This document shows positions 1 to 10,142 of a stretch of DNA of 64,000 nucleotides, piece by piece. A program made the position numbers and the translations under genes. Within the stretch, counting starts at the first letter, position 1; each line of letters starts with the position of its first letter. This DNA comes from Streptomyces sp. H39-S7 (lineage in GTDB: Bacteria; Actinomycetota; Actinomycetes; Streptomycetales; Streptomycetaceae): NCBI RefSeq assembly GCF_027158205.1, contig NZ_JAPVLU010000014.1, positions 131,574-195,573 on the forward strand, in the 5' to 3' direction. A model generated the notes under the pieces. It had not been told where the DNA came from and made no database searches. It worked only from the letters and a program-made list of their open reading frames with translations.

Positions 1-1245
1 CAGCAGGGTGCGCTCGCGGGCGTTTCGGGTGAGGGAGGCGGCTCGGACGAACTCCTGACCTGCCTCTTCGTACCGGCCGAGCCGGGCGAGGAGGTCGCCG
101 CGGACGGTCGGCAGCAGGTGGTAGCCGGCCAGCGACGGCTCGGACGTCAGCGTGTCGACGAGTTCCAGACCGGTGGCCGGGCCGTACGCCATGGCGAGCG
201 CGACCGCGCGGTTCAGCTCCACGACGGGTGACGGGGCGCGCGCGGCAAGCTGCTCGTAGAGCCCGGCGATCGACCGCCAGTCGGTCTCCTCCGGAGTGCG
301 GGCCCGCGCGTGGCTCGCGGCGATCGCGCCCTGCAGGACGTACGGGCCGGGCGGCCCGCCGAGCGCGGCGGCCCGCTCCAGGGCGGCGAACCCGCGGCGG
401 ATGAGCAGCAGGTCCCACCGCGAGCGGTCCTGGTCGAGCAGCAGGACCGGCTCGCCCGCCGGGCCCGTCCTGGCCGCCGACCGCGACGTCTGGATCTCCA
501 TCAGCGCGACGAGGCCGTGCGCCTCGGGCTCCTTCGGCATCAGCGCGGCCAGGACACGGCCCAGCCGCAGCGCCTCCGCGCAGAGCGCCGGGCGCATCAG
601 GTCGTCGCCGGCGGTCGCCGCGTACCCCTCGTTGAACACCAGGTAGATCACCTCGAGGACGGAGGCCAGCCGGTCGGCCAGCTCCGGCCCGGCCGGCACC
701 TCGAAGGGGACGTCGGCCTCGGCCAGCGTCTTCTTGGCCCGCACGATCCGCTGGGCGACCGTCGACTCCGGGACGAGGAACGCGCGCGCGATCTCCTCGG
801 TCCGCAGACCGCCCAGCAACCGCAGCGTGAGCGCGACGCGCGCCTCGGTGGAGAGCACCGGGTGGCAGGCGGTGAAGACCAGCCGCAGCAGATCGTCCTC
901 GATGTCGCCGTCGAGAACGGCCTCGACGTCGGCCGCCGCGCCGTGCCCCGAGGTCTCCAGCTCGTGCCCGAGCACGTCGATCTTGCGCGCGAGCCGCTCC
1001 TTGCGGCGCAGGAGGTCGATCGCGCGGTGCTTCGCGGTGGCCATGAGCCAGGCGCCCGGATTGTCCGGCACGCCCGACCCGGGCCACTGCTCCAGCGCCG
1101 CGACGAGGGCGTCCTGCGCCAGTTCCTCGGCGAGGCCGATGTCGCGCACGAGACGTACGAGCCCGGCGATGAGCCTCGCCGACTCGATCCTCCACACCGC
1201 CTCGATCGCGCGGTGGGCGTCGGGGCGGGCGCTGGGTACCGTCAT
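1..1245 (-). CDS. ECF42-type RNA polymerase sigma factor, C-terminus cut by window edge
   Basis: Extracytoplasmic-function sigma factor with a long C-terminal extension. Translating the complement from the ATG at 1245 gives 415 residues with no stop before the window edge. Sigma region 2 covers about residues 15-85 (LAEELAQDALVAALEQWP, then AWLMATAKHRAIDLLRR). Region 4 covers about 130-175, with the helix-turn-helix LRTEEIARAFLVPESTVAQR. The remaining ~230 residues (VFNEGYAATAGDDL and ELNRAVALAMAYGP are recognisable) form the helical, TPR-like extension of the ECF42 group. ECF42 proteins are about 400-420 residues, so only a few are missing. The upstream gene encodes a DGPF/YCII protein, the usual ECF42 partner, which supports the subgroup. 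The signal it responds to is unknown. Confidence 0.88.
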   Translation of the reverse strand, partial: MTVPSARPDAHRAIEAVWRIESARLIAGLVRLVRDIGLAEELAQDALVAALEQWPGSGVPDNPGAWLMATAKHRAIDLLRRKERLARKIDVLGHELETSGHGAAADVEAVLDGDIEDDLLRLVFTACHPVLSTEARVALTLRLLGGLRTEEIARAFLVPESTVAQRIVRAKKTLAEADVPFEVPAGPELADRLASVLEVIYLVFNEGYAATAGDDLMRPALCAEALRLGRVLAALMPKEPEAHGLVALMEIQTSRSAARTGPAGEPVLLLDQDRSRWDLLLIRRGFAALERAAALGGPPGPYVLQGAIAASHARARTPEETDWRSIAGLYEQLAARAPSPVVELNRAVALAMAYGPATGLELVDTLTSEPSLAGYHLLPTVRGDLLARLGRYEEAGQEFVRAASLTRNARERTLL

Positions 1246-1319
1246 GGCGACCCATCAGAGCACCCTCGTCCGCGCGACGGCAACCTGCGGTGGCCGCGGT
1301 GGCGGGCCGCCGCGGGCGA

Positions 1320-1673
1320 TCAGTCGTTCATCCCCTCGATCTGCCGGATCTCCGACTCGATCTCCCAGCCGTCACCGTGGATCCGCAGGAAGCGCGAGGC
1401 CCATTCCAGCGCCTCCTCCTTGCTCTTCACCTCGATCATCGCGTAACCGCCGATGACCTCCTTCGCCTCGGTGAAGGGCCCGTCGGTCACGGTCAGCCTG
1501 CCGCCGGAGAGCCGGATGCGGGTGCCTTCCGCGGTCGGCCGCAGACCGGCGGTGTCGAGGAGGACGCCGGCCTTCGTCATCTCCTCGATGAGTTTGCCCA
1601 TGTCCTCCATCAGCTGCTCGCTCGGGACGAGGTCGGTGTTCTCCTGGACCCGCAGCATCATCATGTAGCGCAT
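1320..1673 (-). CDS. YCII-related DGPF-domain protein, partner of the ECF42 sigma factor
   Basis: Small dimeric alpha-beta barrel protein of 117 residues. The family signature DGPF is present (LTVTDGPFTEAKEVIGGYAM). The start at 1673 (MRYMMMLRVQEN) has a good ribosome binding site, GAGAAGGAG, about eight bases upstream; an upstream in-frame extension lacks one. It lies 74 bp before the sigma factor gene on the same strand, and a candidate ECF42 promoter precedes it. In the ECF42 group, DGPF proteins are typical regulon members and neighbours. Their biochemical role is not established; enzyme activity or redox sensing have been proposed for the YCII fold. Confidence 0.85.
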   Translation of the reverse strand: MRYMMMLRVQENTDLVPSEQLMEDMGKLIEEMTKAGVLLDTAGLRPTAEGTRIRLSGGRLTVTDGPFTEAKEVIGGYAMIEVKSKEEALEWASRFLRIHGDGWEIESEIRQIEGMND

Positions 1674-1729
1674 CGCGATGGCTCCTTCTCGTGCTTTTCC
1701 GTCGTCGAACCCTGCTTCTATCTGATGCG

Positions 1730-1755
1730 TCGAACGGGAGACGTCCGGATCGACA
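1730..1755 (-). promoter_or_regulatory. Candidate ECF42 promoter for the DGPF-sigma operon
   Basis: Read on the minus strand, TGTCGA (1755-1750) is followed by 17 bases and then CGA (1732-1730). This matches the published ECF42 consensus as I remember it (TGTCGA at -35, CGA or TC at -10). It lies about 57 bp before the DGPF start codon, which implies that the sigma factor controls its own operon. Confidence 0.6.
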
Positions 1756-1794
1756 CGTCGGCGAAAGTTTTTTTCTCCTATCCCCACAGCCCGT

Positions 1795-1827
1795 ACTTGA
1801 ACGATGGTTCAAGTCGGCCGCTACTGT
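1795..1827 (+). promoter_or_regulatory. SoxR-type operator and promoter with a 19-bp spacer
   Basis: A perfect dyad with 8-bp arms, ACTTGAAC-gatg-GTTCAAGT, occupies 1795-1814. It overlaps a -35 hexamer TTGAAC (1797-1802), which is separated by 19 bp from a -10 hexamer TACTGT (1822-1827). An overlong spacer spanned by a dyad is the hallmark of promoters activated by MerR-family proteins. The -10 ends only 7 bp before the soxR ATG, so the transcript probably has no leader. Autoregulation by the adjacent SoxR is the simplest reading. Confidence 0.7.
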
Positions 1828-1834
1828 GGCCGCC

Positions 1835-2371
1835 ATGACCCAACTCCCCTGGAACGCCAAGGAAGCCACCGTCGGTGAGCTGTCCGACCGCAGCGGCGTC
1901 CCGCCGTCCGCGCTGCGCTTCTACGAGCGCGAGGGGCTCATCCGCAGCCGGCGCACCTCCGGGAACCAGCGCCGCTACAGCCGTGACACGCTGCGCCGGG
2001 TCGCCTTCATCCGGATCTCGCAGCGGGTCGGCATCCCGCTGGCGCGGATCCGCGAGGTCCTCGGGCTGCTGCCGGAGGGGCGTACGCCGAACCGCGCGGA
2101 CTGGGCGAACGTCTCGGAGTGCTGGCGCGACGATCTGAACAGCCGGATCGCCCAGTTGGAGCAGTTGCGGGACCGCCTCACCGACTGCATCGGCTGCGGC
2201 TGCCTGTCGATCGACTCGTGCCATCTGGCCAACCCGCACGACGCTCTCGGCGAGCAGGGGCCCGGCCCGCGCCGCCTGCTCGGATCTCCCCCCGTCACGG
2301 ATGCCGTCAAGAATGCGGATGGCGCCGCGTGCGCGAATGCGGACGCCGGCGCAGTTGCGGACAGCACCTGA
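1835..2371 (+). CDS. soxR: Redox-sensing [2Fe-2S] MerR-family regulator SoxR
   Basis: Redox-responsive activator of 178 residues. The MerR winged helix covers residues 13-80 (VGELSDRSGVPPSALRFYER), followed by a dimerisation helix at about 90-115. The SoxR cluster motif C-x2-C-x-C-x5-C is intact at Cys118, Cys121, Cys123 and Cys129, so it should bind a [2Fe-2S] cluster. In Streptomyces, SoxR usually responds to redox-active metabolites such as actinorhodin rather than to superoxide alone. The ~45-residue tail after the cluster, rich in Ala and Asp, is typical of actinomycete SoxR and absent from the enterobacterial protein. The start at 1835 is chosen because the MerR domain begins there and the promoter -10 lies just upstream. 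Confidence 0.93.
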   Translation: MTQLPWNAKEATVGELSDRSGVPPSALRFYEREGLIRSRRTSGNQRRYSRDTLRRVAFIRISQRVGIPLARIREVLGLLPEGRTPNRADWANVSECWRDDLNSRIAQLEQLRDRLTDCIGCGCLSIDSCHLANPHDALGEQGPGPRRLLGSPPVTDAVKNADGAACANADAGAVADST

Positions 2372-2423
2372 CCGCAAGGGTTTCTAGAGTCGAGGCATCA
2401 AGACCGAACGAGAGGTGGTCGTC

Positions 2424-2978
2424 ATGCCGACACTGGTGCACACGGGGAAGACCGGCGAGCAGGGCGAGCGGGATGCGCTGCTGGCCTTCCTGGAGGCACA
2501 GCGCGGCGCCCTGCGCCGGGCCGTCCTCGGGCTGAGCGACGAGCAGGCCGCGTCCCGGCCGAGCGTGAGCGAGTTGTCGCTGGGCGGCTTGATCAAGCAT
2601 GCGGCGAGCTGTGAGGACAACTGGGTCCAGACCACGCTGATGGGGCGGCCGTCCGCCCGCAAGCGGGACGGATCGAACTGGCACGAGGACTTCCAGCTGG
2701 TCGGCGACGAGACCGTGGCCGGGGTGCTGGAGGAGTACACGGCCGTGGCGCGGCTGACCGAGGAGACGATCCTCGGCCTGCCGGACCTGGAAGGAAGCGT
2801 GCCGCTGCCGGAGGCACCGTGGTTCCCGGCCGGCATGCGGGTCAACGCCCGCTGGGTACTGCTGCACCTCATCGAGGAGGCGGCACGGCACGCCGGACAC
2901 GCGGACATCATCCGCGAGTCGCTGGACGGGAAGACGTCGTACGTACTGATCGCCGAGGAGACCGGCAAGGCGTTCTGA
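2424..2978 (+). CDS. DinB-like (DUF664) four-helix-bundle protein
   Basis: Protein of 184 residues with the DinB/DUF664 pattern: metal-ligand histidines lie in KHAASCEDNWV and in HLIEEAARHAGHADIIRE. In actinomycetes this fold includes thiol transferases that use mycothiol or bacillithiol, but the substrate cannot be read from the sequence. The ATG at 2424 has AGAGGTGG five bases upstream; an in-frame GTG at 2415 would sit inside that ribosome binding site. It is monocistronic and convergent with asd. Confidence 0.82.
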   Translation: MPTLVHTGKTGEQGERDALLAFLEAQRGALRRAVLGLSDEQAASRPSVSELSLGGLIKHAASCEDNWVQTTLMGRPSARKRDGSNWHEDFQLVGDETVAGVLEEYTAVARLTEETILGLPDLEGSVPLPEAPWFPAGMRVNARWVLLHLIEEAARHAGHADIIRESLDGKTSYVLIAEETGKAF

Positions 2979-3026
2979 CGGCGGTCAGCACGTACGCGTC
3001 GGGTCCGTCCCGGGGGCCCGTCCGGT

Positions 3027-4972
<1,946 letters not shown>

Positions 4973-5098
4973 ACCGCCGAGCGTGCCGCACAGCGACAGT
5001 CAAGGTCCAGTTAATTGTTCTTCGAGGACAGGTAAGCAACGCTGTACCGACGCGATATCGGGTCGACGCCGCAGCCCCACCCCTGGCAGCCTCGCGCC

Positions 5099-5521
5099 AT
5101 GGACGACGACACGTACGAGATCTCGACGGACCCCGCCCGGCTGGACGCCGCCCGCATCCACCACTGGCTCTCCACCGACGCGTACTGGGCGCTGGGCAGG
5201 ACCCGCGAGAAGCAGGACAGCGCGATCGCCAACTCGCTCAACTTCGGCCTGTACGACACCGCTTCCGGCGTCCAGCTCGCCTACGCCCGCGTCATCACCG
5301 ACCACACCACGTTCGCCTGGCTCTGCGACGTCTACGTGGACCCCGCCACCCGCGGCAAGGGCCTCGGCGTCGCCCTGGTGACCGCCGTACGCGACCACCT
5401 CGCCCCCTCGGGCCTGCGCCGCATCCTCCTGGCCACCGCCGACGCCCACGGCGTCTACGCCAAGCTGGGCTTCGAACCCCTCAGCGACCCGGCCAAGTGG
5501 ATGGCCCTCGGCCTGCAGTGA
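5099..5521 (+). CDS. GNAT-family N-acetyltransferase
   Basis: 140-residue single-domain acetyltransferase of the compact E. coli YhhY/ElaA-like size. The acetyl-CoA loop (motif A) is VYVDPATRGKGLGVALV and the C-terminal motif is GVYAKLGFEPL. The N-terminal part (IHHWLSTDAYWALGRTREKQDSAI, beyond 20 residues in all) is the pattern of a widespread bacterial subgroup whose substrate is unknown. The last 41 bp overlap the end of the convergent phosphotransferase gene. No ribosome binding site is evident. Confidence 0.87.
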   Translation: MDDDTYEISTDPARLDAARIHHWLSTDAYWALGRTREKQDSAIANSLNFGLYDTASGVQLAYARVITDHTTFAWLCDVYVDPATRGKGLGVALVTAVRDHLAPSGLRRILLATADAHGVYAKLGFEPLSDPAKWMALGLQ

Positions 5522-6608
5522 CGGGCGCGGCGGGCTTGGCGTGCCGCCGGTGCCAGGCTTCGAAGGCGGCCTCCACGACCACCCGGGAGACCACCTTCTC
5601 CAGTCCCAGCGGCTCCTGCGCGGCCCGCAGCGCGCGCCAGACGGTGGCGGCGACCTGCCGCAGTTGCGCGTAGTCGAGGACAGCGTTCAGACCCGTCGCC
5701 CCACGGATGACATCCGTGAAGACGGACTGGATACGTTTGTAGGCCAGGTAGTGCGGCAGGTCCTCGTCCGCCCCCCGGGCCGCGGCCTCACCCACCGCCC
5801 GCTTCCAGCGCAGGACGACCTCGCGCTCCTGTGTCAGCGGATAGCGCATGAGGTGCAGATGGGTCGCCAGGTCGTAGAGCGGGTCGCCCACCAGGGCGAG
5901 CTCCCAGTCGATGGTCCACAGTCCGCCGTCGTCATCGACGATGAAGTTCTGCCGGTGCAGGTCGCCGTGGAGCAGCCGGTCGGGGCGTGGGCTCAGTTGC
6001 GGCAGTTCCCGCCCGAACGTGCTCAGCACGCCCACCGCCACGTCAAGATCGTTCAGCAGCTGGGAGAACTGCCTGCGGTGCGGGGCGTAGACGTGCTTGC
6101 GGGTGAAGTGCACCAACCCCCGGAGGAACGCCGTGGAGCTTCCGTCACCGCGGCTCAGCACACAGGTGCACCCGCGCTCCCGTTGCTGCGGCGGCGGCAG
6201 TTCCGCGACGTCGAAAGCCGCGAGGTGGTGGAAGAGCGCCTCGATCTGGTCCAGGAACGCGGCGCCGACCGTCCTGCTGCCGCCCGCCCCCCGCAGACTG
6301 CTCAGCGTGCGTCCTTCGATGAACGAGGTCGCGGACGCGTGCCCGTCGATCTTCGTGACGAGCGGGATGCGCGGAATCCGGCCCTGGAGGACAGGCAGCA
6401 GCTGGTCCTCGGAGCGGAACACCCGCAGGTCGAACCAGAAGACACCGGGGCGCGGTTCCCGCAGCTTCATCCGGCGGAAGCCCAGGCCGAGCGTGGAGCC
6501 GGCGTCGAGCCTGACCGCGTAGGTCACGTTGTGGTAGCCCGGGAACGGGCCCTCGACCCGCTCGACTCCTTCCAGGGACGCCACCCTGGTCGCTGTCGTC
6601 GTGGCCAC
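5481..6608 (-). CDS. Aminoglycoside phosphotransferase (APH)-fold kinase
   Basis: 375-residue member of the APH/choline kinase fold. The catalytic loop is LLHGDLHRQNFIVDD, in which Asp is the catalytic base, and the metal-binding DFG equivalent is WTIDWELALVGDP. The N-terminal nucleotide-binding lobe is divergent. The gene follows an HAD phosphatase gene and a GntR regulator gene on the same strand, likely as the last member of that operon. A kinase and a phosphatase together suggest metabolism of a phosphorylated small molecule; resistance is possible but not shown. Its 3' end overlaps a convergent acetyltransferase gene. Confidence 0.8.
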   Translation of the reverse strand: MATTTATRVASLEGVERVEGPFPGYHNVTYAVRLDAGSTLGLGFRRMKLREPRPGVFWFDLRVFRSEDQLLPVLQGRIPRIPLVTKIDGHASATSFIEGRTLSSLRGAGGSRTVGAAFLDQIEALFHHLAAFDVAELPPPQQRERGCTCVLSRGDGSSTAFLRGLVHFTRKHVYAPHRRQFSQLLNDLDVAVGVLSTFGRELPQLSPRPDRLLHGDLHRQNFIVDDDGGLWTIDWELALVGDPLYDLATHLHLMRYPLTQEREVVLRWKRAVGEAAARGADEDLPHYLAYKRIQSVFTDVIRGATGLNAVLDYAQLRQVAATVWRALRAAQEPLGLEKVVSRVVVEAAFEAWHRRHAKPAAPVTAGRGPSTWPGR

Positions 6609-6717
6609 GGATTCTCCGACTGTGAGTTCGAACTACTGACGCACACTCCGTGCCCCACAGCCCATGCGTGGCGTCGAGACTATTACGCGAGCCACCTCAT
6701 CGAGCAGACCCGAACGA

Positions 6718-7437
6718 TTACAATTGACGGCCTTCTTCGAAGAGGTGGGCGAGTGCATCGGCAATGTGTTCGGCTCCGGCGTCCTCCAGCTCGCGCCGCT
6801 TCGCCTCGTTCCTCGCGTAGCCAAGGAACGTGACACCGGCCGCTCGAGCCGCGGTGCAGTCGTCGGCGGAGTCCCCGATCATCAAACAGTCCTCAGCCCG
6901 CGTCCCCGTGGTCCGCAACGCCTCCCGCAGGCAGAACGGATCGGGCTTCAACAGTGCGGGATCGGCCGGCCGGCCGTGAACATGCGCGCCGAAGAACGAG
7001 GTCAGCCCCATCCGGGCCAGGTACACGTTCGCCGCCTCCACGGAGTTGTTCGTCGTGACGGCGACCTTGCTCCCGCGGGCGACGAGCCAGAAGACCAACT
7101 CACGGGCGTGTTCGGTGGGCACGGCCGATCCCGCGGCACGCACCTCCTCGGCGGTGAGGAGGCGCTGCAGTTCGGCCACCCGGTAGCCCCACACCGTCCC
7201 CCGATAGGCCCTTGAGGTGTCCCGCAGCACCTGCAGGGGGTTGTCCGGGGCGTCGAGGACGGGCGTCAGTCTCCAGTCGTCGAGCCGGCGACGCAGTACC
7301 CGGGCCACGTCGTGCGCCCGGTAGTGGCCGAAGAGGCCGGCCAGCGGACCGTCGAAGTCGAAGAGCACGCATTCCGCGGCGGCGACGAGTTCACGACGGG
7401 TCCGTCGGCAGGTGGCGGAGCGCGGGCGGGAGGTCAC
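6718..7437 (-). CDS. HAD-superfamily phosphatase
   Basis: 239-residue haloacid-dehalogenase-type phosphatase. All four motifs are visible: DFDGPLAG (nucleophile Asp and acid Asp), TTNNS, the lysine in LLKPDPF, and the metal-binding MIGDSADD. A cap domain lies between motifs I and II. The GTG start at 7437 overlaps the stop of the upstream GntR gene by four bases (GTGA), so the two are translationally coupled. Substrate unknown; a phosphorylated metabolite shared with the downstream APH-type kinase is a reasonable guess. Confidence 0.85.
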   Translation of the reverse strand: MTSRPRSATCRRTRRELVAAAECVLFDFDGPLAGLFGHYRAHDVARVLRRRLDDWRLTPVLDAPDNPLQVLRDTSRAYRGTVWGYRVAELQRLLTAEEVRAAGSAVPTEHARELVFWLVARGSKVAVTTNNSVEAANVYLARMGLTSFFGAHVHGRPADPALLKPDPFCLREALRTTGTRAEDCLMIGDSADDCTAARAAGVTFLGYARNEAKRRELEDAGAEHIADALAHLFEEGRQL

Positions 7438-8327
7438 TCGAAAAGTGTCAACGGCTCGGCGATGGTTGACCAGACGGAATCGAACCAATCCTGCGAGCGC
7501 TGCACGAACGCGGGGCCGTACGGGTCGAGGCCGGTCTCGACCGCGGAGTGGTGGAAGAGCGTGGCTCCGAGCCCCAGGAAGTCGTAGATGTCCATGTCGT
7601 CCCCGCGGTAGGACACCATGCGCTGGACGACCTTGTAGTAGCCGAACAGGGCTTCCGTCCCGTTGAGCAGGTAGAGCTTGTTCACCGGTGTGAGCGCCAC
7701 GGATCTGATCTCGATGGACACCTCCGTCCCGAGGCCCAGGTCCGCCAGCCTGCCGACGGAGCTCTGCAGCCCGAGTGAGTGGCTCTGCGCCAGCCGCCGC
7801 AGCCGCTCCCTCGGACGGGGGTCGTCCGGGTCGTCGACCAGCCGCGGCACGGCCAACATCGCATCGGGAGAAGGCAGGAGCAACCGCACTGTCACGGACT
7901 CCGGGGCTTCGAGCTCTCCTGCCTGGATGAGCCGGAGCGGGCCCTGCATCGCCGAGTTCAGCGTCTCCGCGGTGAGCGAGAAGGAGTCCAGCGTCACGGT
8001 GGGCACGCGGAACGCGGCTTCGAGGTGCTCGGCCAGCTCGACGCCCGCCGGCCCGGGTCCCGCATGCGGGGGCGCCACCGAGGGGCGGAGGACGTACGAC
8101 CCACGGCCGCGCTTGGAGTCGATGTACGAGTCCTTGCGGAGCTCGTCGAGCGCCCGTTGAACAGTGGCCCTGGAGACCTTGAACCGCCTGCTCAGGGCCT
8201 CCTGGGTCGGGAGCTGGTCGCCGACGGCCAGCTCACCGCTGTCCACCTCGGCGCGAAGCTTCTGCGCGATGCGCCGAAACGGCGGCACCGCGCCTTCGCC
8301 GTTCTGCTCCGAGCTGTTCGGACTCAT
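7434..8327 (-). CDS. GntR-family transcriptional regulator
   Basis: About 297 residues from the ATG at 8327 (MSPNSSEQNGEG). The GntR winged helix is at about residues 15-85 (LPTQEALSRRFKVSRATVQRALDEL shape; HTH core QEALSRRFKVSRATVQ). The C-terminal ~200 residues do not match a clear UTRA or FCD effector domain that I recognise. An ATG nine codons upstream (8354) is possible; neither start has a good ribosome binding site. First gene of the GntR-HAD-phosphotransferase set. TCAACT hexamers around and upstream of its start may be its operators. Confidence 0.83.
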   Translation of the reverse strand: MSPNSSEQNGEGAVPPFRRIAQKLRAEVDSGELAVGDQLPTQEALSRRFKVSRATVQRALDELRKDSYIDSKRGRGSYVLRPSVAPPHAGPGPAGVELAEHLEAAFRVPTVTLDSFSLTAETLNSAMQGPLRLIQAGELEAPESVTVRLLLPSPDAMLAVPRLVDDPDDPRPRERLRRLAQSHSLGLQSSVGRLADLGLGTEVSIEIRSVALTPVNKLYLLNGTEALFGYYKVVQRMVSYRGDDMDIYDFLGLGATLFHHSAVETGLDPYGPAFVQRSQDWFDSVWSTIAEPLTLFE

Positions 8328-8350
8328 ACGTTGCAGGCTACAACCCTCCA

Positions 8351-8462
8351 TCAACTAGCGGGAGTTGACTGACCCAAGTTTGTCGATCTCCTTCAACTGG
8401 GGATAACCGCTGAGTAACAGCTCAGTCGACTTCGGGGACTTGCAGACGAGTTACGAAGTTGA
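8351..8462. promoter_or_regulatory. Cluster of TCAACT/AGTTGA hexamers, candidate GntR operators
   Basis: In the divergent region between the GntR gene and a small membrane protein gene there is an inverted repeat TCAACT-agcggg-AGTTGA (8351-8368), a further TCAACT (8393-8398) and an AGTTGA (8457-8462). Four copies within 112 bp fit a regulator that binds several sites. The first pair overlaps the alternative GntR start. Assignment to this GntR protein is inference. Confidence 0.4.
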
Positions 8463-8563
8463 CGCAACGGGGGTAAGCGTCATCAACCGTCCAACGGCGT
8501 ACGGGACATCCCGCCACCACCCACCTTCTGTCACCACCCAGCGCCACGAAGGAGGGACCTGCC

Positions 8564-8722
8564 ATGCCTGTTCTCGGATTCCTTTTCGAGCAGTTCGTTC
8601 AGTGGAGGTACGGCGCAGCCTGGGCGATCGTCTTCGGACTGATCGCCCTGGACCGTAAGGACCGTGGCACCACGTACACCTGCCTCGCCCTCACCGGGAT
8701 CGCCATCCTGATGGCGCAGTAG
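8564..8722 (+). CDS. Small membrane protein of 52 residues
   Basis: Short ORF with a near-perfect ribosome binding site, GAAGGAGGG, seven bases before the ATG, and Streptomyces-like third positions. The product MPVLGFLFEQFVQWRYGAAW continues into two hydrophobic stretches (AIVFGLIAL and CLALTGIAILMA) split by a charged DRKDRG turn, so a hairpin in the membrane is likely. Divergent from the GntR gene. No function recognised. Confidence 0.6.
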   Translation: MPVLGFLFEQFVQWRYGAAWAIVFGLIALDRKDRGTTYTCLALTGIAILMAQ

Positions 8723-8748
8723 GGGCGGCGGGCGCGGGGAGCGCGGGG

Positions 8749-9993
8749 TCAGAAGCCGTCCGGGGTCCAGGGGCGGCGGGGGGTACGGAGGAGGGTGTCC
8801 GCGCGGGTGGCGGCGCCGGGGCGTTCCTCGGTGACGCGGCCCAGGACGGAGAGCCGCTGGACGGACTCGTCGCCGAGGTACAGCGTTCCCAGTTCGGCGA
8901 TGTCGAGCGAGAGATCCGCGTCGTCCCGGGTCGGGGTGCAGGAGGCCCTGCCGTCCGCGTCCGTCTCCAGACGGAAGCGGCCGCCGGCCAGGCCGGCGGC
9001 GTCGTGCAGATCCAGCACGAGGGAGCCTGCACCCGTGTAGGTGCGGGCTTCCAGGGCGCGGGGGGTGTCGAGCACCCGGAGCCACATGAAGTCGGCGTTC
9101 GTCTCGACCTTGGCGGCCCGCGGGTCGCCGAGCAGCAGGGGCATGATGTCGTCGGGGGCGCGGAAGCCGGACTTCAGTTCGGTGATCCAGTCGATGGAGA
9201 ACAGGTAGCGCCACAGCGCGAGTTCCGCGGCCGGGGAGACCGCGATCAGCTTGCCCGTCTCCAGCGTCATCCGTGGGAACTTGTTCGCCCACCGGTGTTC
9301 CGTGACGGAGTACGTGGCCAGGCCGTCGACCCGGCCCGAGTCGTCCCGGTACACCGCGTAGAAGGGTTCCTTCCAGGGGTTGGACGGGAAGACGAGCTGC
9401 CCGGTGTCCAGGTCCCACCACCGGTCGTCGCGGTTGATCGCGCCGGGTGTCAGCCGCCGGAACCGCTCGTGGAGTTCGGGACCGATCTTGCGGATCTCCG
9501 CGGGCGTCATCAGGTCGATCCTGCCCTCGGCGGGCCCCGCCCAGCGGCGGTCGAGGCCGGCCCGGGGGACGTCGACGTCCCACTCGTTGATCCACGTCGC
9601 CGGGCCGAAGCCGTAGCGGCCGTAGATCGGGTACTCGGCGGCGATCAGGATCGCCACCGCCTCGCCCCGCTCCTTGGCCCCCGCGAGGTCGTGGGACATC
9701 ATGCGGGTCGCCAGGCCGCGCCTGCGATGCGTCGCGGTGACCGCGACGTTGGTGACGGCGGCGGCGGCGAGCCGCTCGCCACCCGGCACGGTGAGCTCAC
9801 GCGGCATGCTGCGGAAGGTGGCCACGCAGCGGCCCTCGTCGAACACGCCCTGGGTACGGTCCAGATCCATCCCCGGCCTGCGGGCCGCGAGTTCCTCCGG
9901 AGTGACGGTCGGCGGCATCAGGAACGCGTTGTTCACCGCGCGGAGCCAGTCCGGCAGATCGGATTCGTCGAGGGGGCGGAGGTCGAGGCTCAT
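8749..9993 (-). CDS. Eis-like GNAT acetyltransferase
   Basis: 414 residues, the usual length of the Eis (enhanced intracellular survival) family: two GNAT domains followed by an SCP2-like C-terminal domain. The acetyl-CoA loop is NVAVTATHRRRGLATRM, and the conserved YPIYGRYGFGPAT follows. The chain ends in Phe; in mycobacterial Eis the terminal carboxylate acts as base, and the terminal DGF here fits that. Eis proteins acetylate amines on aminoglycosides and peptides with relaxed specificity; the natural substrate in Streptomyces is not known. Confidence 0.88.
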   Translation of the reverse strand: MSLDLRPLDESDLPDWLRAVNNAFLMPPTVTPEELAARRPGMDLDRTQGVFDEGRCVATFRSMPRELTVPGGERLAAAAVTNVAVTATHRRRGLATRMMSHDLAGAKERGEAVAILIAAEYPIYGRYGFGPATWINEWDVDVPRAGLDRRWAGPAEGRIDLMTPAEIRKIGPELHERFRRLTPGAINRDDRWWDLDTGQLVFPSNPWKEPFYAVYRDDSGRVDGLATYSVTEHRWANKFPRMTLETGKLIAVSPAAELALWRYLFSIDWITELKSGFRAPDDIMPLLLGDPRAAKVETNADFMWLRVLDTPRALEARTYTGAGSLVLDLHDAAGLAGGRFRLETDADGRASCTPTRDDADLSLDIAELGTLYLGDESVQRLSVLGRVTEERPGAATRADTLLRTPRRPWTPDGF

Positions 9994-10142
9994 CCTCCGA
10001 ACGTAGGCGGAGGCACGCCGGGACGCACCCGGATTTTACGACGAGGGCGGCGAGGCGGCGGGAACGGCGGAGCGGTGGAGCGGGGGCGGCGGAACGCAGC
10101 TCCGGCGGAGGCCGTGAGGCCCCGCCGGCCGTTCCACCGCGC

